In this document: positions 1-8,487 of the stretch, in pieces | Layout: each line of letters opens with the position of its first letter | Numbering within the stretch: position 1 is the stretch's first letter | Assembly: GCA_049274895.1 (NCBI GenBank) | Contig: JBASTM010000022.1 | Span: forward strand, 1-64,000 | From: JACQLN01 sp049274895 | GTDB taxonomy: Bacteria > Patescibacteriota > Minisyncoccia > JACQLN01 | DNA: 64,000 bases | Direction of reading: 5' to 3' | Translations under genes and position numbers: made by a program | Notes under the pieces: model-generated | Databases searched by the model: none | What the model was told of the DNA's origin: nothing | The model's input: the letters and a program-made list of their open reading frames with translations, nothing else

Positions 1-27
1 TCATGAAAACGATTAAACTAAAAAACG

Positions 28-45
28 CCGCATAGCGGTATTTTT
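28..45 (+). terminator. Short hairpin with T-run, probable end of an upstream gene
   Basis: CCGC and GCGG (28-31 and 35-38) form a 4-bp stem with a 3-nt loop, followed by TATTTTTT. A-rich sequence on the other side would let it work in either direction. Downstream, about 64-102, there is a second hairpin (AGGGCC-AA-GGCCCT inside GCTTGGA/TCCAAGC), so the first 150 bases hold RNA-like structure but no gene that I can support. Confidence 0.4.
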
Positions 46-154
46 TAGTAGTGCCTGGTTACAGCTTGGATAGCCGTGACAGGGCCAAGGCCCTCCAAGC
101 ACCAAATTCAGCATAGCATATCCCAAATAAAGTTGTCCACAAGTAAAAACATTT

Positions 155-664
155 ATGAAAAAATATCTTTTATTGATTTTGATTTTTTTGGGCGCGGGGG
201 TGTGGTGGGCGCAAGATGTCAAACAACCGATATCATCCGGCACGGCTCCGGCGGCGACGGTTGGAACAGTCAAACCGGATTCTCCATATGTAGAAATTAA
301 CAATATTAAAATACCTGTGGAAGTTGTCCAAACTCAAGCCGAGGTTGAGAAAGGGCTCTCGGGGCGGGCTGATTTGGACACTGAAAATGGAATGCTGTTT
401 ATTTTTTCCAAACCAGATTATTACCGCTTTTGGATGCCCGATATGAATTTTCCCATAGATATAATTTGGATAAATGAAAATCAGATAGTGGGGATCAGCC
501 CGGATGTTTCCAATGAGTTTGACCCCGCCAATCCCAAGTTCTACACGCCGCCCCGGCCGGCCGACAAGGTTTTGGAAGTTAACACCGGGTTCGCCCGAAA
601 CAAAAATATAAGAGAAGATGACATAGTAATTTTTAACAATGTTGATTTCACCGGCTCAAGATAA
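155..664 (+). CDS. DUF192 family exported protein
   Basis: The 169-aa protein has an N-terminal hydrophobic signal/anchor (residues 3-20, after MKK) and then a DUF192 domain (about 47-160). The family's features are visible: a KGLSGR-type motif near residue 66, a GMLFIF segment and the FWMPDMNFPIDIIWI stretch. DUF192 proteins are small beta-barrel proteins found in many bacteria and archaea; their biochemical role is not settled. Because of the leader it probably acts outside the membrane. Its 3' end overlaps the next gene by 26 nt, suggesting co-transcription. No Shine-Dalgarno is seen before the ATG. The family call is firm, the function is unknown. Confidence 0.85.
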   Translation: MKKYLLLILIFLGAGVWWAQDVKQPISSGTAPAATVGTVKPDSPYVEINNIKIPVEVVQTQAEVEKGLSGRADLDTENGMLFIFSKPDYYRFWMPDMNFPIDIIWINENQIVGISPDVSNEFDPANPKFYTPPRPADKVLEVNTGFARNKNIREDDIVIFNNVDFTGSR

Positions 665-1688
665 AGATAGAAAAGTCTGGAATAATTTCGTAACTGAAAA
701 CTACCCGCCTATCGGCGCTTTTATGGCCTCGTGGGAATGGGGTAGTTTCCAGCAGGCCTTGGGCCGAAAAATGAAAAGATATTTTATCGCCGCTGATGGC
801 GAGGTTGTGGGTGCTTTCACCGTAGTCCATTGCCATTTGCCGCTGGGGCAAGCTTACGGCTACGCGCCACGCGGGCCGGCCGTAAGCCGAGCTTTTTTCA
901 ATACACCCCAAAAAGTCACCGAACTATTCCAGACCATCGAACACTGGGCTAAACAAAACTTTCCCAATTTTATTTTTTTGCGCTTGGAGCCGCCGCTTGA
1001 TCCGAAGACGCCAATAATCGGCAAAAGACTAGCCCACCCGGATTATTACATCCAACCGCGCCGCAATTTGGCCATCAATTTAACCAAAACGGAAGAAGAA
1101 ATTTTAATGGAGTTTCATTCTTCTACCAGGTCCAACGTTAAAAAAGCCGAACGTAAAGGAGTAACCGCGGAGATTAAAAAAGAAATGACGGCCGCCGACT
1201 GGGATCATTTTTTCGGCATGGCTAGCGAGACAATGGCCCGCAACGAAGGCAAAAACATCTATCCCGATAGGACTTATTTTGAGACTATGGCGAGAACTCT
1301 GCCTAATATTGACGAGGCGCAGAATGGGGGATTATCGCTTTGCTTTTTTTACGGCTATCAAGAGGGCGAGCCAGCGGCTATGAATTTGGTTCTGTTTTTT
1401 GGCACCACGGCCACCTACCTTTTTGGAGTTTCGGCCACATCAAAACTGCCTTCCAAGGTAACCACATACCTGCATTGGTATGGCATCAAAGAATCAAAAA
1501 AGAGGGACTATAAGTATTACGATTTAGGCGGCATAGACGAAAAACTTTGGCCGTCGCTTACTGTTTTTAAGAGGCGTTTTAAGGGTGAGGAGTTTGAATA
1601 TGTAGGCAATGTGGATGTTATCATTAATCCTTGGGCGTATCGGGTTTATAATATCGTCAGAAAAATAAGAAAAAGAGGTCAAAATTAA
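639..1688 (+). CDS. FemAB-family aminoacyltransferase (peptidoglycan bridge type)
   Basis: The 349-aa protein matches the FemA/FemB/FemX fold, in which two GNAT-like domains transfer amino acids from aminoacyl-tRNA onto the peptidoglycan stem peptide. Visible hallmarks are the early GAFMASWEWGSFQQALG segment, the RSNVKKAERKGV segment in the middle, and the late YYDLGGID...FKRRFKG segment shared by FemAB members. It probably acts at the cytoplasmic face of the membrane on lipid II. The start lies inside the end of the DUF192 gene, in another frame, and the next ATG would remove the conserved N-terminus. The amino acid and acceptor cannot be told from sequence; a related acyltransferase role is possible. 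Confidence 0.85.
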   Translation: MLISPAQDKDRKVWNNFVTENYPPIGAFMASWEWGSFQQALGRKMKRYFIAADGEVVGAFTVVHCHLPLGQAYGYAPRGPAVSRAFFNTPQKVTELFQTIEHWAKQNFPNFIFLRLEPPLDPKTPIIGKRLAHPDYYIQPRRNLAINLTKTEEEILMEFHSSTRSNVKKAERKGVTAEIKKEMTAADWDHFFGMASETMARNEGKNIYPDRTYFETMARTLPNIDEAQNGGLSLCFFYGYQEGEPAAMNLVLFFGTTATYLFGVSATSKLPSKVTTYLHWYGIKESKKRDYKYYDLGGIDEKLWPSLTVFKRRFKGEEFEYVGNVDVIINPWAYRVYNIVRKIRKRGQN

Positions 1689-1700
1689 TCCCTCTTGAGA

Positions 1701-1730
1701 TTGAAATTCTATTACTTATTCTGCTATACT
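1701..1730 (+). promoter_or_regulatory. Promoter of tRNA-Gln
   Basis: TTGAAA (1701-1706) and TATACT (1725-1730) with an 18-nt spacer lie 10 nt before the tRNA, as expected for a transcript that starts just upstream of it. Confidence 0.6.
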
Positions 1731-1740
1731 ACAACATAAT

Positions 1741-1811
1741 TGCGGGATCGTCTAATGGTAGGACATCGCCCTTTGAAGGCGAGTATCTTGGTTCGAATCC
1801 AAGTCCCGCAG
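1741..1811 (+). tRNA. tRNA-Gln (anticodon TTG)
   Basis: A complete cloverleaf can be drawn. The acceptor TGCGGGA (1741-1747) pairs with TCCCGCA (1804-1810). The D arm is GTCT/GGAC, the anticodon stem TCGCC/GGCGA with loop CTTTGAA giving anticodon TTG, and the T arm CTTGG-TTCGAAT-CCAAG. U1-A72 and discriminator G (1811) are typical glutamine identity features. CCA is not encoded. No GlnRS gene is in the window; charging through a misacylated Glu-tRNA by an amidotransferase is possible but cannot be judged from here. Confidence 0.93.
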
Positions 1812-1965
1812 CACTTCGTCGCACTACTGTGCTTCTCAGTGCCTTCGGCCCTATATAAATAAGAAAGACGAAGTCCCCGAGAAGTCCGCTAATATTGAAA
1901 AAAGATTACAGCAGTATAATGATTCAAAAACGAAGGGCGGTCCTTCGTTTCTTACAATTAAAGAT
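1812..1965. repeat. Repeat-like spacer with hairpins
   Basis: The spacer contains CTTCGTCGC...CTTCTCAGTGCCTTCGGCC (about 1815-1852), which resembles 3211-3236 downstream of the ASCH gene, and a hairpin CGAAGG/CCTTCG at 1932-1949. No gene is seen. It looks like the same repeat type at both ends of the two-gene unit 1966-3039. Confidence 0.4.
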
Positions 1966-2418
1966 ATGAAAATCTGCATTTGCTCATCAATGGCGTTTTA
2001 TGAAAAATTTATCGCCTTGAAAAAGGAGTTAGAAAATATTGGTCATTTTGTTATTGTCCCCGAATTAGAGTTTGAGACTAAAGGAGATGACACTTCCGTC
2101 GGCGCATTTTTTGATAGGAACGGAGGCGTTGACGCTTTTCCACCTAATCACGATGTTTGGAAAAAGAAAGGAAAAGCAATCAATACACATTTTAGAAAAA
2201 TTGATGATAGCGAATGTGTTTTGATTACGAACTATGAAAAGAAAGGTATACCAAATTATATTGGTGGCAATACTTTTCTTGAAATGGGGTATGCCTACGG
2301 AACAGGAAAGAAAATCTTTGTCCTAAATGAAATGCCGGCAGCTTCAATTTATAAAGAGGAAATGCTTGGCATGCAACCTATCATTTTGAATGGTGATATT
2401 TCAAAGATTGGAAAGTAA
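1966..2418 (+). CDS. Nucleoside 2-deoxyribosyltransferase-like protein
   Basis: The 150-aa protein has the Rossmann-like layout of the nucleoside 2-deoxyribosyltransferase/YtoQ superfamily: it starts with a beta strand ending in CSSMAFYEKF, and has SECVLITN and the GGNTFLEMGYAYGTGKKIFVLNE segment that carries the family's catalytic Glu (FLEMGYA). True enzymes of the family swap bases on deoxyribonucleosides; many relatives are nucleotide hydrolases or effector domains of unknown substrate. It is 3 nt ahead of the ASCH-domain gene, so both are probably one operon. The pair looks like nucleotide handling or RNA binding, but that is inference. Confidence 0.75.
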   Translation: MKICICSSMAFYEKFIALKKELENIGHFVIVPELEFETKGDDTSVGAFFDRNGGVDAFPPNHDVWKKKGKAINTHFRKIDDSECVLITNYEKKGIPNYIGGNTFLEMGYAYGTGKKIFVLNEMPAASIYKEEMLGMQPIILNGDISKIGK

Positions 2419-2421
2419 ACT

Positions 2422-3039
2422 ATGGCAATAATCAACAAAAAAGTTTGGCGGGAATATTTTGAAAAAATTATCTCGGGCAAGAAAAAACTGGAATTGCGTC
2501 TTGCTGATTTTGAAGTAAACGAAGGCGATACTTTGGTTTTAGAAGAATGGGATAAAAACAAAAAGGAATACACCGGAAGAAAAGTTGAAGTTGTCGCCAC
2601 CTATATTCTTAAAACCAAAGGCCAAACTTTTTGGCCGCCGGAGGATGTTGAGAAATTTGACTTCCAAATAATTCAGTTTGAAATGAAATCGCGCCCCGGC
2701 TTCTATTTAGGCACGATTGTTGAGGAATCTTTGGAGGATAGCCGTGTTCTCAACGACTTTCATATTTTGAATGTTCGTATCACAAACAATAATAATCCTG
2801 CGGAGCGTTGGCATTTGCACAAAGTGGAGGCGACACTGGAACAGTTGCAAAAGCTATCATCTGTTTTGAAGCCAGAAAGGTGGTACGCTCATTTTTGGAG
2901 CGGAGATGAAATGATTGTTGCCTTCCGAGATAAAACTTTTATACAGAAAGTCAGCAACCGGAGTACTTGGGAGCCAGCGATACAATATGGACTTTCTGTA
3001 GGTATCCCTGAAGAACAGCTTGATTTTTTAACTGAATAG
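2422..3039 (+). CDS. ASCH/DUF3850-like domain protein with C-terminal extra domain
   Basis: The 205-aa protein has two parts. Residues 1-90 look like an ASCH/DUF3850-type fold: the start INKKVWREYFEKIISGKKKLELRL and the later GDTLVLEEWDK and GRKVEVVATYILKT are typical of this RNA-binding-like beta-barrel superfamily. Residues about 95-205 (from KSRPGFYLGT) form a second unit that I cannot assign; it is rich in Trp and His (RWHLHKVEATLEQL, WYAHFW). The gene follows the deoxyribosyltransferase-like gene by 3 nt. The role is unknown; binding of a modified nucleotide or RNA is a reasonable guess for the first domain only. Confidence 0.65.
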   Translation: MAIINKKVWREYFEKIISGKKKLELRLADFEVNEGDTLVLEEWDKNKKEYTGRKVEVVATYILKTKGQTFWPPEDVEKFDFQIIQFEMKSRPGFYLGTIVEESLEDSRVLNDFHILNVRITNNNNPAERWHLHKVEATLEQLQKLSSVLKPERWYAHFWSGDEMIVAFRDKTFIQKVSNRSTWEPAIQYGLSVGIPEEQLDFLTE

Positions 3040-3381
3040 CCGCCGGATTTTTTCGCCGAAATGCCGGAAGCGAGGGCGCGGCGGAAGTGTTTGTGTGAGA
3101 GATTCCATCGCGCCAGAACGTCCCGCCGGAGCGAAGCGGGGGCGGTCAGTTTTCCGGATTGGTTTGGTAAAAAGTTCGGATTTCATTCAGGAGGGACAGC
3201 CCTTCGTCGCTACCGCTCCTCAGGGCCTACGGCCTCATTTAATAATGAGCGAAGAAGGCTCCGAGGAATTCAATAATTCCGAGGAGTTCTATCTTTAGTT
3301 TTCACTTCGTTTTTCAGAGTCTTCAACCTTTAATATAAAAGGTGACAAAGACACCGAGTCAAGCGAGGTGATACAAAATAG
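3040..3381. repeat. Gene-free spacer made of inverted repeats
   Basis: This stretch of 340 bases holds no convincing gene. It has CTTCGTCGC...CTCAGGGCCTACGGCC (3211-3236), like 1815-1852, and an imperfect palindrome of CTCCGAGGAATT with its complement (about 3259-3288). Short open frames here use repeat sequence and show no codon bias. Confidence 0.4.
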
Positions 3382-3702
3382 TTAAACAGACTTGGTAAAG
3401 AAGACAACTGATATGGCGGCGGTGATGATAAAGAAGGCGAGTAGGGTATAGACAAGCAGGCGGACGGCCTCTTTCTTTTGGCCGTCTAAACACCATAAAA
3501 TCGGGCGGGCGAAGATGAGCGAGCCCACCACCGAGGCGGAAAAAACCAAAAGAGAAAGCATTAAAATCGGCGCGAAAACCGTGTCGGTTTTATCAAAATT
3601 GAAAGTCCTGGGAACATAAAACAAAAACGAAGAAATTAAAACTATGTAGAGCATCGTCAGCAAAGCATGGCCGACGGCGTATTTGGTTATTTTAGTGTTC
3701 AT
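3382..3702 (-). CDS. Small membrane protein, three predicted helices
   Basis: The open frame extends further upstream, but the first 55 codons are not protein-like and the ATG at 3702 is best: TATAAT lies 6 nt before it on the minus strand, the pattern seen for other leaderless genes here. The resulting 106-aa protein has three hydrophobic helices (about 8-29, 42-64 and 80-102) with short polar links. I do not recognise the family. It diverges from the small winged-helix regulator at 3829, which might control it. Confidence 0.6.
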   Translation of the reverse strand: MNTKITKYAVGHALLTMLYIVLISSFLFYVPRTFNFDKTDTVFAPILMLSLLVFSASVVGSLIFARPILWCLDGQKKEAVRLLVYTLLAFFIITAAISVVFFTKSV

Positions 3703-3828
3703 ATGCCAATTATAACCGTAAAGACGGTAATTTGTTTTGCGTTTCTGCGACTTTGGCGTATGATATATCATAAAAACAACATCCTTACAAACCCGAGAAT
3801 ATAGGTATGTTGTATCTAAAATAATAAA

Positions 3829-4113
3829 ATGGGAAAAGTGAAAACAGCGAAACAAATGGAGAGGCACCTAAAAGGTATATCAAACCACTACCGTATTGAG
3901 ATACTGCTTCTGATCGCAAGAAGCGAAGGCATAACTCTTGACGGTATCGTCGAGGCGCTTGATGCAAATGAGAAAACTTTGGGTGAGCACACGCGACGCC
4001 TTTTTCAAGCGGGGTTGGTTAATAAAAAATACCGCGGTAAGTTTGTGGAGCATACTTTGTCGCCTTACGGCAAAATATTCGTCAATTTTCTTAAATCATT
4101 TCAACGCACATAA
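3829..4113 (+). CDS. ArsR-like winged-helix transcriptional regulator
   Basis: The 94-aa protein is almost entirely one winged helix-turn-helix domain: YRIEILLLIARSEGITLDGIVEALDANEKTLGEHTRRLFQAGLV, then a basic wing KKYRGKFVEHTLSPYG. This matches ArsR/HxlR-type regulators. I see no Cys pair for metal sensing, so the signal is unknown. It is divergent from the membrane protein gene at 3702, about 127 nt away, and may regulate it. No clear Shine-Dalgarno precedes the ATG. Confidence 0.75.
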   Translation: MGKVKTAKQMERHLKGISNHYRIEILLLIARSEGITLDGIVEALDANEKTLGEHTRRLFQAGLVNKKYRGKFVEHTLSPYGKIFVNFLKSFQRT

Positions 4114-4346
4114 TAAACATACTGACAAACTTAAGAATGTAAGGGTGATGTGGTTTAGAAACGGCTAAATTATAGTCAACTATGCCGAAAGAAGAACCGA
4201 CGAGCCAATGACGGCTTCGCCGTCGGTAGGTGTTTCCAAATATCTCAAAGTTGAAAGCGGACTGCTGCTTTCCGTTGAATGATACTGGGATCCCGGGGAC
4301 TGAAAAACCATAATGGCCTAGTAGGAAACGAACGGCCATTTTTTAT
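4114..4346 (+). other. Spacer with hairpins ending in an intrinsic terminator
   Basis: After the regulator there are 200 bases with a GACGGC-TTC-GCCGTC hairpin (about 4211-4225) and, at the end, ATGGCC (4313-4318)/GGCCAT (4334-4339) followed by TTTTTTA. The last hairpin is a good plus-strand terminator. The stretch could be a long 3' UTR or a small RNA; no protein is evident. Confidence 0.45.
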
Positions 4347-4354
4347 ATAATAAA

Positions 4355-4393
4355 GAGCCCTTAACGACCGCTGGATGCGGTGGGCTCCGTACG
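4355..4393 (-). terminator. Terminator of the DEAH helicase gene
   Basis: On the minus strand GAGCCC and GGGCTC enclose a smaller hairpin (ACCGC/GCGGT) and are followed by TTTATTATAT, 17 nt after the helicase stop. Confidence 0.65.
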
Positions 4394-4409
4394 GGGACTC
4401 GCGTCCCAA

Positions 4410-6794
4410 CTACTTACTTTTTCTCAATTCCGCACCCCATTTATCGGCCAGATCAGCTAGACTGACCGGACCGGCCAGTTTTAGGGGAACAACTGGCTGT
4501 GAAAGAACAACTGGCCGCGACGAGTCCTCGGGCTTTTCCTCATCACCCGAAAGAGAGTTGAAAACCTGGAACATCGGCATCGCGTTTTTATCGCCGGTAT
4601 CGTTGCTCCAAGAATATCGCTCACTTATCGCGCAGTAGTAAACTGCTCCGGTATTGATCCCATACCACTCGGTTGATCTATACGATACTTCTCCAACCTT
4701 CGCGATATAGCTATCAAGGAAGGAAAGAGAACTATCAACCTTAGTAAAGACAAGCCGGATCCAGCCCCGCTCCTTGGCTTCCTCTATTTTTCTTTCTTGG
4801 ATTCCCCGGGCCTCGGGTAGGGAAACTTCCGTTTCGGCAAAGCCGATTAGATTTCCCTGAAAGAAAACTTCTTTCTTAGCTAAGGCACCCTGATGATCGG
4901 GCAGGACGGCCACAATCTCCGTCTCCTTGCCGAACTTGGCGAGATGGGGAACTAATTCGGGAAGCCATCCTAATTCCACCTTGCTGCAGCCCCGGGCGAA
5001 CACCCGGCTTGTCTGGACTATCTCCGCGGCGACGAAGAATTCCGAACCAAGCCGGCTGAATAGCGCCGAGCCCGGGTGAATGTAGACGTCGGAACACGAC
5101 GTTCTGACGACTCCGTTATACGAGTTTCGGCTGGAATGGCGGAACAGATTGTATACCAGCCCCGCCGCCACCGATTTCATGATTTCGTCTTCGGAACCGT
5201 TCTCCGAAATCTCCATGCCGTTTTTTTCCAGCATTTGTACGATTTGATCCCGGATCTTCCCGACTTCCTGGAGCGACTTCCCGTTAAGGAAGTTTTGGTA
5301 GCACCAGGCCGCCGAGAAACCCGAATCTTCGTACGCCTGCCAGACTTTGAGAAAGGTAAGTAAATCGGATCGCTTGTTTTTGAACTGTTCATGAGCAGCG
5401 TCCGCTTCCCATTCTTTTTCCCTCGGCCGCGAAAAAATACTCCGGACCGAAAGGAACGCGGCGATGGTGGCCGACGCACTCACGCAGAAGTGCTTTTCGG
5501 CCTCCAGCACCATCCGCGCGACGCGGGGCTCCAAAGGCAGGCGGGCCATGGATTTGCCAACGGCCGTGAGACCCTTCTTGCCCCGCTGGATTGCTCCGAG
5601 AGCGATCAGGGTTTCGTAGGCCTCATGGAAGGCCTCCTTTTCGGGAGGATCCACAAAGTCAAAACTCTCAATGTCGGCCAGGCCGATGTCTTCCATCGCC
5701 AGCACCACGCTTGCGAGGCCTACCCGGCGGATCTCGGGTTCGGTGAATCGCGGCCTAGCGAGATTGAAATCCGCTTGAGTGTACATCCGGTAGCAGATTC
5801 CCGGGCGGGTTCGGCCCGCCCGTCCGGCGCGCTGATCGCAACCGGCCTGCGAGTGCTTGACCACGTCCAGACTTTGGATGCCGCTTTCCGGATGGAAACT
5901 CATCTGTTTGATGAGCCCGCTATCCACCACGTATACCACGCCGTCCACCGTGATGGAGGTTTCGGCGATATTTGTCGCCACCACGACTTTGCGGCGGTTA
6001 GGGTAGTTTTCGAAAATCCTGTGCTGTTCCTCCGAAGAAATGTTGCCGTAGATCGGCAGAACAACCAGATCGGCGAGCCGGTATTCTTCTAAACCTTTTA
6101 CGATTTTGTTGATATCGGCCTCACCGGTCATAAAGACGAGAACGTCGCCCTCGCCGGCTGTTCGGTGGAGGATTTCCACTTTGCGAATGACATGCTCAAC
6201 CATATCGTTCTCGTAGATTTCATAATCCGACCATACCACTTCCACCGGAAACGTGCGGCCCGAAACGTTCACGACCGGCGCGTTCCAGAAGTAACCCGAA
6301 AACTTGTCGTGGTCAATGGTCGCCGAAGCAACCACCACCTTGAGATCTTGGCGACGCTTGAGAGCATCCTTGAGAAGGCCGAGAACAAAGTCTATGTTTT
6401 GACTCCGCTCGTGGGCCTCGTCCACCATGATCACCGAGTATTGGTTGAGATCGGGATCAAGTTGGAGCTCCCGCAGAAGAATGCCGTCGGTCATGAACTT
6501 GATGAGGGTGTCATCGGCTGTGGTGTCGTCAAAACGAATCTGATAACCAACCTCCGAGCCCAGCTTTTTTCCAAACTGTTGGGCCACGAATTCGGCTACG
6601 GAGACCGCGGCGATGCGCCGTGGTTCGGTGATGCCGATCTTCTTGCCGTTGGCGAAACCGGCGGCAAGCATCAACGGCAACTGGGTGGTTTTACCCGACC
6701 CGGTTTCTCCGACCACAATCACCACTTGATTGTTTTGGAGGGCCTCAATGATCTCTTTCCTTTTTGCCCAAATGGGCAGATCCATAAGATCCAT
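4410..6794 (-). CDS. hrpA: DEAH-box ATP-dependent helicase, HrpA/HrpB type
   Basis: The 794-aa protein has all superfamily-2 DEAH motifs: Walker A GETGSGKTT (29-37), EPRR (57-60), TDG (102-104), DEAH (125-128), SAT soon after, TNIAETSIT and QRAGRAGR in the second RecA domain, then a winged-helix/ratchet (HA2) region and an OB-like C-terminal part. It should unwind or remodel RNA using ATP. The length is closer to HrpB (about 800) than to E. coli HrpA (1,300), but the motifs also resemble eukaryotic Prp-type helicases, so subfamily is open. A GGGAG site 5 nt before the ATG supports the start. The leader is long and structured (6826-6916). Base composition is GC-rich, like the accessory module at 9.5-15.8 kb. 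Confidence 0.88.
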   Translation of the reverse strand: MDLMDLPIWAKRKEIIEALQNNQVVIVVGETGSGKTTQLPLMLAAGFANGKKIGITEPRRIAAVSVAEFVAQQFGKKLGSEVGYQIRFDDTTADDTLIKFMTDGILLRELQLDPDLNQYSVIMVDEAHERSQNIDFVLGLLKDALKRRQDLKVVVASATIDHDKFSGYFWNAPVVNVSGRTFPVEVVWSDYEIYENDMVEHVIRKVEILHRTAGEGDVLVFMTGEADINKIVKGLEEYRLADLVVLPIYGNISSEEQHRIFENYPNRRKVVVATNIAETSITVDGVVYVVDSGLIKQMSFHPESGIQSLDVVKHSQAGCDQRAGRAGRTRPGICYRMYTQADFNLARPRFTEPEIRRVGLASVVLAMEDIGLADIESFDFVDPPEKEAFHEAYETLIALGAIQRGKKGLTAVGKSMARLPLEPRVARMVLEAEKHFCVSASATIAAFLSVRSIFSRPREKEWEADAAHEQFKNKRSDLLTFLKVWQAYEDSGFSAAWCYQNFLNGKSLQEVGKIRDQIVQMLEKNGMEISENGSEDEIMKSVAAGLVYNLFRHSSRNSYNGVVRTSCSDVYIHPGSALFSRLGSEFFVAAEIVQTSRVFARGCSKVELGWLPELVPHLAKFGKETEIVAVLPDHQGALAKKEVFFQGNLIGFAETEVSLPEARGIQERKIEEAKERGWIRLVFTKVDSSLSFLDSYIAKVGEVSYRSTEWYGINTGAVYYCAISERYSWSNDTGDKNAMPMFQVFNSLSGDEEKPEDSSRPVVLSQPVVPLKLAGPVSLADLADKWGAELRKSK

Positions 6795-6825
6795 CAGATT
6801 CTCCCACGAGCGGACATAAGATCAC

Positions 6826-6916
6826 CTTATCCACTCGCGCGCACTGCGTGCGCTTCCTCAACGCCAAGAGGCGAGGAGGCATGTGGGGCAAGGCCGCCCG
6901 CGGCTTAGTGGATAAG
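6826..6916 (-). promoter_or_regulatory. Structured leader of the DEAH helicase mRNA
   Basis: CTTATCCACT (6826-6835) and AGTGGATAAG (6907-6916) are a perfect 10-bp inverted repeat enclosing further GC-rich hairpins such as GCGCAC/GTGCGC. It lies between the likely promoter region (about 6950-6990) and the start codon. It could be a regulatory RNA structure. Confidence 0.45.
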
Positions 6917-6958
6917 TGAGGTAAAAAACTTAGTTTGTTGTCAACGAACTGCTAAATG

Positions 6959-6975
6959 TATACTATCATAGTATA
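6959..6975. promoter_or_regulatory. Palindromic site between the two helicase genes
   Basis: TATACTAT and ATAGTATA flank a single C, a 17-bp perfect palindrome. Its TACTAT/ATAGTA half-sites also occur in the palindromes between PP2C and pncB, though with another spacing. It is next to a second palindrome (AGTT-GTTG-T-CAAC-AACT, about 6931-6949). It could be an operator for one or both helicases. Confidence 0.5.
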
Positions 6976-6997
6976 AACTGTTGTGTCAATATGCCAG

Positions 6998-7026
6998 TTG
7001 ACACGGCAATATCTTTGATATATAAT
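6998..7026 (+). promoter_or_regulatory. Strong promoter of the DEAD-box helicase gene
   Basis: TTGACA (6998-7003) and TATAAT (7021-7026) with a 17-nt spacer are a consensus match. The TTGACA is one arm of an inverted repeat (GTGTCAA/TTGACAC, 6983-7004) whose other arm gives TTGACA on the minus strand. Confidence 0.75.
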
Positions 7027-7032
7027 GGATAA

Positions 7033-7165
7033 ATAGTCTAAATCTCATAGGTTTTTGGCGTTTTGAGGGCATTAACCTCCATTTCGGGGGTTATCACCTA
7101 AAAATATAAGCTTTAAGGGCTTTTGTCTGGAAACTCGTGAGCAGGGATAAAACCCTTAAAGTTAT
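7033..7165 (+). promoter_or_regulatory. Structured 5' leader of rhlE
   Basis: The predicted leader of about 130 nt has two stems: TTAACCTCC with GGGGGTTA (7073-7080 and 7086-7093), and CTTTAAGGG with CCCTTAAAG (7111-7119 and 7153-7161). The second stem ends 4 nt before the ATG, so it may control access to the start. Long structured leaders are known for cold-shock DEAD-box helicases; use here is inferred. Confidence 0.5.
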
Positions 7166-8365
<1,200 letters not shown>

Positions 8366-8394
8366 AAAGAGAAATAAAAACATCATTCCGAACT

Positions 8395-8416
8395 GCCTGC
8401 CTGCCGGCAGGCAGGC
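8395..8416. repeat. 22-bp perfect palindrome (GCCTGCC family)
   Basis: GCCTGCCTGCC pairs perfectly with GGCAGGCAGGC. Near-identical elements lie at 45586-45624 and 50031-50052, so this is a dispersed repeat. Here it is between rhlE and obg. Confidence 0.75.
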
Positions 8417-8487
8417 CCCATGGAGAAGACGGCATCTACAATAGAGAGGCCTCCATGCAGGCAGTGAGGAGTGATGTTTTTAGAATC

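Noticed and set aside
5391..6908. Long plus-strand open frames over the DEAH helicase (5391-6092, 6165-6908)
   Set aside because: They lie opposite a gene with complete helicase motifs, have no ribosome site and read like antisense of GC-rich codons.
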